DNA of 7,121 nt, taken from the NCBI GenBank assembly GCA_946886375.1, contig CAMPIL010000186.1:1-7121 (forward strand), written 5' to 3'. The translations under genes and the position numbers were made by a program. This document shows, piece after piece, positions 1 through 5,295 of the stretch. The DNA is from an uncultured Phycisphaerales bacterium. Lineage in GTDB: Bacteria > Planctomycetota > Phycisphaerae > Phycisphaerales > SM1A02. The notes under the pieces were generated by a model. It had not been told where the DNA came from. It worked only from the letters and a program-made list of their open reading frames with translations, and did not search any database. Position 1 is the first letter of the stretch. The number at the start of each line of letters is the position of its first letter.

Positions 1-60
1 CGCCCCCCCCCCCCCCCACCCACCCCCCCCGGCCCCCCCCCCCCCCCCGCCCCCCCGCGG
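1..60. repeat. C-homopolymer low-complexity tract
   Basis: 51 of the 60 bases are C. There are uninterrupted C runs at 3-17 (15), 23-30 (8), 33-48 (16) and 50-56 (7), separated by single A or G bases or a GG. The next 20 bases remain almost entirely G/C. Read on the minus strand, the direction of the neighbouring gene, this is a series of G runs that could in principle form a G-quadruplex downstream of the 124-1368 gene. It sits exactly at the window edge, so a sequencing or assembly artefact (poly-G calls at a contig end) is at least as likely as real sequence. No coding sequence is supported here. Confidence 0.85.
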
Positions 61-84
61 GTCCGCGCCCGCCGGCCGCCAAGG

Positions 85-126
85 GTGCGTTTCGCTTCGG
101 GGGTGCTCTACCCGCACTGCTTGCTA
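85..126. repeat. Partial palindrome containing the left inverted-repeat copy
   Basis: GTGCG at 85-89 can pair with CGCAC at 113-117, and inside it GGGT (101-104) can pair with ACCC (110-113). Bases 105-126 (GCTCTACCC, GCA, CTGCTTGCTA) form one copy of a 22-base repeat. Its reverse complement recurs at 1485-1506 with 20 of 22 positions identical. The last three bases of this copy are also the TAG stop codon of the 124-1368 gene. The GGGTGCGTTTCGCTTCG...CTCTACCC layout resembles, from memory, dispersed GGTGGG-type palindromes common in bacterial genomes. There is no T run after it on the minus strand, so I do not call it an intrinsic terminator. Confidence 0.6.
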
Positions 127-1368
127 GTTGCACTTTGCGTTCGCTTGGGATCGTGCGTTTTCTTGAGCATTGAATTTGATCGGAAGTGAAAAGGCAGCTT
201 TGCTTCGAATCCAATATGAATCTTGAGCGGCATCCCATTGCTCATCATGAGGCCAGTCAAATGATATCATCCGCGCAATCAGCAGCGACGGCATATCCTC
301 CCTGTTGTCCTCATCCCATTGCAGACTGTGGACCTGAACACGAACACCGTTCAGTGTTCCAAAAAGCGGCAGGTGTGTCACCTCAGAAAATGGGCATGCC
401 GCATCCATCGCTTTCGTCCAACTACCAAAGATGGCGACGCCGTCGCTGGTGATTTCCTTTATCGTTCTCGGCCCTCCAAAGTGCCTTTCGACGATTTCTC
501 GAATTTGCGGCGAACCCGGGTCCCTCAATTCGGTGATCCCCAAGCGCTTAAATGCCTGCAACATACTCACGAATTGATGCTTGGAGCGCCAAGGCGAACC
601 CTCAGGCATAGGACCCTCAAGCCGCCGAACCTTGTGCGACAGGGTAAAGATCCCGAGGACATCGCTCGAATCGGTCTCGCGCGGTATTGCAATGATGTGG
701 AGCCGGACGAAATAAACGGCGCCATCAATGGCCGTCATTTCGCCAAGCCACACTCTTATTGAAGAATCGGCGATCAGTTCGTCTGCCCACCTGTGCGACT
801 CGGGAAGTGAACGCAACTCAACTACCTTTCCATTGGTTGAATTGGGTCCCGCAAACACTTGATCCGACAAGAACAAAGAGAAATGCCGCTCTGCACTTTG
901 TGCCTGGATCAAACACATCGGCGCGGGTTCAATTTCCTGCTGCCGGTTGAAATCCTTGCACCGGTCGACGTACTGCTCGAATGAGTGCTGCTCTGCGCCC
1001 GCTATTTGCAAAGGTCCAGAATCACGGAGGGTGACGCGCTCCTTGTTTCTTGACCCGACTAATTTGAATCGCTTGAGTGTCCCGCGTTCGGTCTGAACCG
1101 AGAGTAAGGCGGCAAGTTGGGCGCGCTCTGCAAAGTACCCATTACTTTGAAGCACGTCATATTCGGAGTAACGAATTTCAAACCACTGCAAGAGGAATTC
1201 ACTCGTACCGCCCCTGGTGGTCATTGTGCCGATGTGCGCGCCGCGCTGGGTGATGCCGAATCGAGCCCATGTCTCAGTGGGCGAGACATCGCAGAGTTTA
1301 TCCGCGTGCGCTGCATTGCAACCCGAGAGGGCCAGAATGAGAATGAATAACGGAATTGAAATTTTCAT
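124..1368 (-). CDS. Predicted lipoprotein of unknown function (414 aa)
   Basis: I do not recognise this family. The start at ATG 1368 is chosen because it begins a textbook lipoprotein signal: MK, a hydrophobic stretch at residues 5-14, and lipobox LSGC with the lipidated cysteine at residue 17. The mature protein should be anchored in a membrane on its periplasmic side. The frame stays open upstream to 1782, but that part has no signal sequence and runs into the neighbouring gene in another frame. The rest is soluble, rich in Trp and charged residues, with scattered Cys (residue 26, further ones in the middle and near the C-terminus) and no recognised catalytic motif. No good Shine-Dalgarno is seen; the 8-base palindrome GTGATCAC lies at 1385-1392 just upstream. 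A hand count of bases 181-240, 541-600 and 841-900 gives 88 G+C of 180 (about 49%), against 63-68% in sampled 60-base stretches of hydA, preA and the DUF1501 gene. That contrast suggests a different origin or weak constraint. It is bracketed by an inverted repeat. Confidence 0.75.
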   Translation of the reverse strand: MKISIPLFILILALSGCNAAHADKLCDVSPTETWARFGITQRGAHIGTMTTRGGTSEFLLQWFEIRYSEYDVLQSNGYFAERAQLAALLSVQTERGTLKRFKLVGSRNKERVTLRDSGPLQIAGAEQHSFEQYVDRCKDFNRQQEIEPAPMCLIQAQSAERHFSLFLSDQVFAGPNSTNGKVVELRSLPESHRWADELIADSSIRVWLGEMTAIDGAVYFVRLHIIAIPRETDSSDVLGIFTLSHKVRRLEGPMPEGSPWRSKHQFVSMLQAFKRLGITELRDPGSPQIREIVERHFGGPRTIKEITSDGVAIFGSWTKAMDAACPFSEVTHLPLFGTLNGVRVQVHSLQWDEDNREDMPSLLIARMISFDWPHDEQWDAAQDSYWIRSKAAFSLPIKFNAQENARSQANAKCN

Positions 1369-1484
1369 GGCATGGAATGAACCCGTGATCACAATCAAAA
1401 ACGTTCGGGTCGCTCTTGGTGCAGTGTTGTACGCTCGTCGATTCCTGGCAGTGCGTGTCTGATCCACCGATGTAGCAGCATTGA

Positions 1485-1506
1485 TAGCAAGCAGGGTGGG
1501 TAGAGC
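1485..1506. repeat. Right copy of the 22-base inverted repeat
   Basis: TAGCAAGCAG, three variable bases, then GGGTAGAGC. Compared with the reverse complement of 105-126, only two of the 22 positions differ. It lies in the 193-base gap (1369-1561) between the 149-residue secreted-protein gene and the lipoprotein gene. A small GGCAG/CTGCC stem with a 5-base loop follows at 1507-1521, with no T run on either side. Nothing else in this gap is convincing: no clear promoter and no RNA gene. Confidence 0.6.
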
Positions 1507-1561
1507 GGCAGCGGACCTGCCGTTCACGCTCATCTTTATATGCATGCTATGTTGAGGCGCG

Positions 1562-2011
1562 TCATGGTGTCTCGAGTTTCTCGAAGCCGTTGGGGAACAC
1601 GACGTTGAATCCACCATCGTTGTTGTCGTCGTCATACCCCTCGCTGGCGTTGCGGGCGAGGTAGATGCGCACGCTGTCGCCTTGCACAGGTTGGCCGTGA
1701 TGGCCAGCGGTATCAGTGACGCCTGGCGGGTTGCGCTTGGTGAAATACCGCACGTAGATGAGCGATCCTGCCTCGACGCCATCGCCGTGCTCGACGGTCT
1801 TTACGCGACATTCAGCGAGATATCGATCGTAGTTCGCCGCGCCCTGGCGCTCGCTTCGCTGATAGATGTGCAGGACTTCGCCGGTGACGATGTGCGTGGC
1901 CGTTGTCTTCAGTTGCTCGGGCGAGCGATTGGGCACCTCTGCGAGAAGCGACCCGGTTATCGCGATGATCGCCACCATGCAGAGTATTACGATTTCGAGT
2001 TTCATGCGCAT
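1562..2011 (-). CDS. Small secreted protein of unknown function (149 aa)
   Basis: The start at ATG 2011 is preferred because AAAGGAG at 2024-2018 lies 6 bases upstream; the in-frame TTG at 2029 and ATG at 2017 sit in front of or directly against that site. Residues 1-24 form a Sec-type signal peptide (basic MRMK, hydrophobic core about 6-20, probable cleavage after SLLA). The mature part begins with a beta-rich stretch containing HIVTGEV (40-46) and a V-rich strand pattern to about residue 90. A Gly/His segment GHHGQPVQGD (103-112) follows, then an Asp/Asn-rich loop (127-132) and the ending VVFPNGFE (137-144). The pattern resembles small secreted planctomycete proteins with an OB or netrin-like barrel; that is recollection, not a search. 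The acidic loop could bind calcium, which is speculative. It starts 30 bases after hydA and may be co-transcribed with it, although its function need not be related. Confidence 0.8.
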   Translation of the reverse strand: MRMKLEIVILCMVAIIAITGSLLAEVPNRSPEQLKTTATHIVTGEVLHIYQRSERQGAANYDRYLAECRVKTVEHGDGVEAGSLIYVRYFTKRNPPGVTDTAGHHGQPVQGDSVRIYLARNASEGYDDDNNDGGFNVVFPNGFEKLETP

Positions 2012-2017
2012 GGACAT

Positions 2018-2024
2018 CTCCTTT
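2018..2024 (-). promoter_or_regulatory. Strong ribosome binding site for the 149-aa secreted protein
   Basis: AAAGGAG on the minus strand. Three ATG codons follow closely, at 2017, 2011 and 2005. Only 2011 has normal spacing (6 bases), so this site decides the start. It lies in the 30-base gap after the hydA stop codon, allowing translation of the secreted protein from the hydA transcript. Confidence 0.8.
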
Positions 2025-2041
2025 CGCAAATGTGTTGTGGT

Positions 2042-3448
2042 TTACGGCGTGTTGATCATCGCTTCGCGCTGCAACAATCGTCCGTGACCTAATTGTCCGA
2101 CGAACTTGCCATCGCGGGCCATGATTTGGCCGCGCACGGTGACGATGTGGGCGCGGCCCTTGACCTCCCAGCCCTCGAACGCGTTGTAATCGGTCTCCAT
2201 GTGATTGGTCTTTGCGGAGATCGTGCCGCGATAGTTAGGATCGTAGATGACGAGGTCTGCATCGCTTCCGGGGGCGATCGTGCCCTTGTTCTTCAAGCCG
2301 AAGATGCGGGCGGCCTGCGTGCTGGCGCAATCGACGAAGGTGTTGAGATCGATTCGGCCGGTCGCCACGCCATGCGTGAAAAGAAGATCGATGCGGTTTT
2401 CGACGGACGGGATACCGTTGGGGATCTTCGTAAAATCTGATTGAGGGGGCCGTCCCATTTCCTTCTGGCCTTTGAAATCAAACGGCGCGTGATCGGTGGC
2501 GATGGTCGAGATCAGGCGCGAGCGCAACGCGTTCCACAGAAAATCCTGGTGTTTGCGTTCGCGGATCGGTGGCGACATCACGTACTTCGCCCCTTCAAAT
2601 CCGGGCCTTTCCGCGTATGTGTTGTCAAGCACAAGATATGGAATGACGGTTTCGATCCACGCATTGACGCCGCGCTGGATCGCGCGTTGCGCCTCGCGAA
2701 CCGCCTCTTCACATGAGGTGTGAACCACGTACACATGCGCGCCGGTCAACTCGGCGAAGGTCATCAGGTGATGCACGCCCTCGGCTTCGACTTGAACGGG
2801 GCGCGATGGTTCGTGCCACTCGGGGCCGATCTTGCCCTGGGCGAGAAGCATGGCTTGCCGTTTCGCGATGACTGTTTCGTTTTCGCAATGTGCTGTAACG
2901 ACAACGCCCAATTCCTTCGCCAGGCGAAGCGTTTCGTACAGTTCATGATCGTTCACGCCCAGCGCATCTTTGTAAGCGAGAAAGACTTTGAACGATGTGA
3001 TGCCGTGCCCGCCCACGATTTCCCGTAACTGCGTTTCAGTGGTGGCGTCGAAGCGCGTGACGCCCATGTGATAGGTGTAATCGCACGCGCTGATACCTTT
3101 GGCTTTGGAGCACCACAACTCGAATGCTTCCATTGCGTCTTCGGTTTTGCCCGGGCAGATCATTTCGATGAGCGTGGTTGTGCCGCCCACCAGCGCGGCC
3201 TTGGATGCGGTCTCCCAGTTGTCCTTGGCGTAGGTGCCCATGAAGGGCAGGTAAATGTGCACGTGTGGATCGATGAAGCCGGGGAAGACGTACTTATGTT
3301 TGGGGTTGGTGTTGTTAGTCTCGGGCGGCAGCGATTTGGGGTCGATGTTGTTTTCGATGCGCGTGATGCTCTCGCCTGCGCAGTAGATGTCTGCGATGTA
3401 ATCATCGGTGGCGTTGATGATGCGGCCGTTGGTGATGAGGAGGGGCAC
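2042..3448 (-). CDS. hydA: Dihydropyrimidinase / D-hydantoinase (468 aa)
   Basis: Cytoplasmic, metal-dependent cyclic amidohydrolase that opens dihydrouracil or dihydrothymine to the N-carbamoyl beta-amino acid, step two of reductive pyrimidine degradation. The TIM-barrel metal ligands are all visible: H62 and H64 in DPHVHI, K154 in SFKVFLAYK (the expected carboxylated lysine bridging two metals), H187 in TAHCEN, H243 in VVHTS and D319 in ATDHAPF. Y159 corresponds to the substrate-contact tyrosine, and the family stretch KIPNGIPSVENR lies at 341-352. The C-terminal beta domain (GTIAPGSDADLVIYDP, 389-404) is intact. The length is normal for the family. A short extra segment rich in Pro/Asn/Thr (about 36-52) precedes the first barrel strand. 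The start is GTG at 3448; the only candidate Shine-Dalgarno, GAGGA, lies about 11 bases away inside the end of the upstream small gene. With an 8-base gap to that gene, translation is probably coupled. The adjacent preA favours a pyrimidine substrate over unrelated hydantoins. Confidence 0.95.
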   Translation of the reverse strand: MPLLITNGRIINATDDYIADIYCAGESITRIENNIDPKSLPPETNNTNPKHKYVFPGFIDPHVHIYLPFMGTYAKDNWETASKAALVGGTTTLIEMICPGKTEDAMEAFELWCSKAKGISACDYTYHMGVTRFDATTETQLREIVGGHGITSFKVFLAYKDALGVNDHELYETLRLAKELGVVVTAHCENETVIAKRQAMLLAQGKIGPEWHEPSRPVQVEAEGVHHLMTFAELTGAHVYVVHTSCEEAVREAQRAIQRGVNAWIETVIPYLVLDNTYAERPGFEGAKYVMSPPIRERKHQDFLWNALRSRLISTIATDHAPFDFKGQKEMGRPPQSDFTKIPNGIPSVENRIDLLFTHGVATGRIDLNTFVDCASTQAARIFGLKNKGTIAPGSDADLVIYDPNYRGTISAKTNHMETDYNAFEGWEVKGRAHIVTVRGQIMARDGKFVGQLGHGRLLQREAMINTP

Positions 3449-3456
3449 TTGAAAGA

Positions 3457-3699
3457 TTATCCTCGCGCGAAAACGACCGTCTTGGTTGCGAGGTCTGCGC
3501 CAATCACTCGGAAGCCTGCGCTAAGCCACGAATGGGCTTGCACATGACTTCCATTTAACTCGTTTGACCACCATGCGTTATAGCGATACGCAGAAGCGGG
3601 CAACGAACCTACGATTTGCTCGACTTGCTTGAATGAAAGCGACACTCGGCGACCGGGCGACCGCGAAAGGTGAGAACGCAACGGATCGTATTTCGCCAT
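3457..3699 (-). CDS. DUF7662-type small protein (80 aa)
   Basis: A small soluble protein with no signal peptide or membrane segment. The pattern KYDPLR at residues 3-8, LSFKQVEQIVG at 21-31, LP at 33-34, AWWSN at 42-46, a Trp at 58 and AGFRV at 61-65 matches what I remember as the DUF7662 family. The biochemical role of that family is not known to me, and I assign none. The start is ATG 3699, with AGGA about 10 bases upstream inside the preA stop region. It begins 12 bases after preA ends and finishes 8 bases before hydA begins, so all three are almost certainly on one transcript. Two sampled 60-base stretches (3541-3600 and 3601-3660) have 29 and 33 G+C, about 52%, lower than preA and hydA on either side, which fits later insertion. 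It could be a structural or regulatory accessory, or an unrelated passenger. Confidence 0.8.
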   Translation of the reverse strand: MAKYDPLRSHLSRSPGRRVSLSFKQVEQIVGSLPASAYRYNAWWSNELNGSHVQAHSWLSAGFRVIGADLATKTVVFARG

Positions 3700-3711
3700 G
3701 TGCCGGAAGTC

Positions 3712-4869
3712 CTATTTATTCGCGACGAGTTTGTCGCTTTGCTCAACGAATTTGTCGCCTGACCAATCCGCGTCTTTCTTGATCATGCCGTCGTGACTGA
3801 TGCGTGCCTTCTCCGCTCGCTTCGCTGCGGCTTGGCGTGCGACAAGATCGGCATGCGTGGTGAAGTAAGGCAAACTCGCGCCGCGAAAATCTTCGATTGA
3901 GTTGAAGCCGTGCTTTTCCATGAACTTGAGCAGGCCGGTTTTCAGATCGTGGATGAGTTTGTAACCATGAATCATCACGCCGGTGCAGACCTGCACGGTG
4001 TGTGCGCCCAGGAGCAGGAACTGCGCCGCATCGTCGCCGGTCTCGATGCCGCCGATGGCCGAGAGCGTGCGATCGCCGAAGGCATCTTTCTTCATCATCT
4101 GCGCGAGTTCCATCACCATGCGGAGCGCGACGGGCCGCACCGCCTTGCACGAATAGCCGCCGGGCGTGGTGTAGCCTTCCACGGTCGGCTCCGGGCGGAG
4201 GGTATCGAGGTTCACGCCCATCACGCACAGGATGGTGTTGATCGCGCTGACGCCGTCGCATCCGCCGCGCAGCGCGGCCGCGCCGGCCTGATCGATGTGC
4301 GTGATGTTTGGCGTCATCTTGGCCCACACCGGCTTGGTCGCCGCCTTGTTCACCCAGCCGCACACTTCTTCAAGGATGTCGAGGTCCTGTCCCATCGCGC
4401 TGCCCATTTTTCGCTCCGGCAGGCCATGCGGGCAGGAAAAATTCAACTCGAACGCATCGACGCCGGTCGCTTCGCACCGCTCGATGATCTCCACCCACGC
4501 ATCGCGGTTGTATTCCTCCATGATCGAAGCAATCAGCACGCGATCGGGATACTTGTCCTTCAACTGCTTGAACTCTTTGATCCACGTGTCAAACGGCCGG
4601 TCGGAAATCAGTTCAATGTTCTCCCACCCCAGCACTTCGCTTGATCCATTTTCCGATGCGCGCATCCGCGCGTAGCGCGGCGCGACGTTGATGACCTTGG
4701 ATGCGTCGAGGCTGACGGTCTTAGCGATCACCGCGCCCCAGCCCTCATCGAACGCCTTGCCGATCACGTTGGCGTTCGTGCCGGGCGGCCCCGAGCCGAT
4801 GATGAATGGGTTCGGCAGCGTCAGGCCGTGAACGGTGACTTGCAATGTCCTGGTTCCGGAGACAGGCAT
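3712..4869 (-). CDS. preA: PreA-type dihydropyrimidine dehydrogenase lacking the Fe-S module (385 aa)
   Basis: FMN-binding TIM-barrel enzyme of the dihydroorotate dehydrogenase class 1 / DPD C-terminal type, which reduces uracil or thymine to the 5,6-dihydro form in the cytoplasm. Residues 12-30 (NPFIIGSGPPG) open the barrel. The active-site loop NFSCPHGLPERKMGSAMGQD at 143-162 carries the expected general-acid cysteine C146. Then come WAKMTPNIT (182-190), SAINT (208-212), a GGYS-type turn (237-240), and the FMN-phosphate region AIGGIETGDDAAQFLLLGA (271-289) with VQVCTGV at 292-298. The start is ATG 4869, with GGAG 7 bases upstream; the frame also allows a TTG at 4896, which would put the site inside the gene. 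E. coli PreA ends in a two-cluster 4Fe-4S ferredoxin domain. Here residues 311-340 still follow the PreA pattern, but the tail 341-385 has no cysteine at all. Electrons must therefore arrive another way, or this is a family variant with a different donor. No preT is in the window. DUF7662 and hydA follow closely. Confidence 0.92.
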   Translation of the reverse strand: MPVSGTRTLQVTVHGLTLPNPFIIGSGPPGTNANVIGKAFDEGWGAVIAKTVSLDASKVINVAPRYARMRASENGSSEVLGWENIELISDRPFDTWIKEFKQLKDKYPDRVLIASIMEEYNRDAWVEIIERCEATGVDAFELNFSCPHGLPERKMGSAMGQDLDILEEVCGWVNKAATKPVWAKMTPNITHIDQAGAAALRGGCDGVSAINTILCVMGVNLDTLRPEPTVEGYTTPGGYSCKAVRPVALRMVMELAQMMKKDAFGDRTLSAIGGIETGDDAAQFLLLGAHTVQVCTGVMIHGYKLIHDLKTGLLKFMEKHGFNSIEDFRGASLPYFTTHADLVARQAAAKRAEKARISHDGMIKKDADWSGDKFVEQSDKLVANK

Positions 4870-4876
4870 GAGGCAA

Positions 4877-4880
4877 CTCC
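4877..4880 (-). promoter_or_regulatory. Ribosome binding site deciding the preA start
   Basis: GGAG (CGGAG with the preceding base) lies 7 bases before ATG 4869. This supports a 385-residue PreA instead of the 394-residue product that would begin at TTG 4896. The nine extra residues would be unlike the family's N-terminus. Confidence 0.7.
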
Positions 4881-4896
4881 GCGATGGGCTTCGCAA

Positions 4897-4905
4897 AGTG
4901 TATCA
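4897..4905 (-). promoter_or_regulatory. Possible extended -10 promoter for preA operon
   Basis: In the 64-base gap between the HMA gene and preA, the minus strand reads TGATACACT, an extended -10 form (TG, one base, TACACT, four of six consensus matches). It would place the transcript start about 20 bases before the preA ribosome site. There is no convincing -35 at normal spacing; TTGGCA is present but 23 bases away. Planctomycete promoters are poorly defined, so this is only a candidate. Confidence 0.22.
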
Positions 4906-4933
4906 CCCCTGCACAGGATCGGCCCTGCCAACC

Positions 4934-5212
4934 TCACTTGGCTGCGGCATGAACGGTGTACCCCATCTCTGTGATCGATTCAACCACGCGCGTCGCGACC
5001 GCAGGATCGGTCGTGGTGACGGTCGCCGAGCCTTTCTCAAATGAGGCATCGCACGCGGTGACGCCCGGCAGTTTGGCCAATTTCGACTTGATGCCATCGG
5101 CGCAGCCATCGCAGTGCATGCCCTGGACATCGAAGTTCAGCACGACAGGCTCTTCGCGCGAGCAGCCAGCCAGCGATGCGAAAGCAAGAACGATAAACGC
5201 GAGTCGAATCAT
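4934..5212 (-). CDS. Periplasmic HMA-domain lipoprotein (92 aa)
   Basis: A small metal-binding protein of the heavy-metal-associated (MerP/Atx1/CopZ-like) fold, exported and lipid-anchored. Residues 1-17 are a lipoprotein signal: MIR, hydrophobic 4-15, and lipobox LAGC with the lipidated cysteine at 17. The HMA domain spans about 23-88, with the metal-binding loop GMHCDGCADG at 31-40 (ligands C34 and C37) and the helix IKSKLAKLPGV at 41-51. The later strand pattern GSATVTT and the helix to MGYTV at 83-87 complete the beta-alpha-beta-beta-alpha-beta order. Cys54 (VTACDA) is outside the motif. The likely cargo is Cu(I), Hg(II) or another soft metal; the sequence does not decide which. The gene has no clear Shine-Dalgarno. 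It lies 83 bases after the DUF1501 gene and 64 bases before preA, with no P-type ATPase or metal regulator nearby, so its partner is not visible. Confidence 0.9.
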   Translation of the reverse strand: MIRLAFIVLAFASLAGCSREEPVVLNFDVQGMHCDGCADGIKSKLAKLPGVTACDASFEKGSATVTTTDPAVATRVVESITEMGYTVHAAAK

Positions 5213-5217
5213 GCCCG

Positions 5218-5223
5218 ACTATA
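5218..5223 (-). promoter_or_regulatory. Possible leaderless -10 element for the HMA gene
   Basis: The minus strand reads TATAGT (five of six -10 consensus matches), ending only 5 bases before ATG 5212. A transcript starting about 6-7 bases after a -10 hexamer would begin at or next to the start codon, so the mRNA would be leaderless. That agrees with the absence of a Shine-Dalgarno in front of this gene. No good -35 is seen, so confidence is low. Confidence 0.3.
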
Positions 5224-5240
5224 GGCGTTGGATTGGGTCG

Positions 5241-5270
5241 AAGGGCTTGGCGCTGAAGCGCCTGGGCCTT
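5241..5270 (-). terminator. Hairpin between the DUF1501 and HMA genes
   Basis: On the minus strand GGCGC pairs with GCGCC around a TTCA loop (core 5249-5262). An outer AAGG/CCTT pair at 5267-5270 and 5241-5244 is separated from the core by a four-base internal mismatch. It starts 26 bases after the DUF1501 stop codon, the right place to end the DUF1800-DUF1501 transcript. A T run (TTTTT) is present but lies before the hairpin, not after it, so this is not a classical intrinsic terminator. It may instead stabilise the mRNA end or mark the operon boundary. Confidence 0.35.
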
Positions 5271-5295
5271 TCGCTTTCAAAAACCTCAAGCCCAG

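Larger units (their letters stand above)
2042..4869 (-). other. Pyrimidine-degradation operon preA-DUF7662-hydA
   Basis: Three same-strand genes are separated by 12 and 8 bases, with the ribosome sites of the later genes overlapping the ends of the earlier ones. This points to one transcript and coupled translation. PreA and HydA catalyse consecutive steps (reduction, then ring opening). The third-step enzyme, beta-ureidopropionase, and the NAD(P)H-oxidising partner PreT are absent from this window. The 149-residue secreted-protein gene may be read on the same transcript. Confidence 0.8.

Noticed and set aside
85..126. Rho-independent terminator after the lipoprotein gene
   Set aside because: The stem is interrupted and no T run follows it on the minus strand.
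1385..1392. GTGATCAC palindrome as a CRP-like operator before the lipoprotein gene
   Set aside because: It is only 8 bases, lacks the spaced half-site layout of a CRP site, and such short palindromes are expected by chance.
1520..1545. TATAAA on the minus strand as a -10 box for the lipoprotein gene
   Set aside because: No -35-like hexamer lies at proper spacing, and it is about 160 bases from the start codon.
1369..1782. In-frame extension of the 124-1368 gene upstream to 1782
   Set aside because: It overlaps the 149-residue secreted-protein gene in another frame, has low-complexity Thr/Ser/Arg-rich sequence, and would bury the clear lipoprotein signal that starts at 1368.
3068..3547. Plus-strand open frame of 159 residues opposite hydA and the DUF7662 gene
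   Set aside because: It crosses two real minus-strand genes and has no motif, so it is a shadow frame.
3743..4363. Minus-strand open frame of 206 residues inside preA
   Set aside because: It is another frame of preA, very rich in Arg and without motifs, while the preA frame carries all the family motifs.
3910..4644. Plus-strand open frame of 244 residues inside preA
   Set aside because: It is antisense to the conserved PreA barrel. Its composition (His/Arg/Ala-rich) is typical of a shadow frame in GC-rich DNA and it shows no domain.
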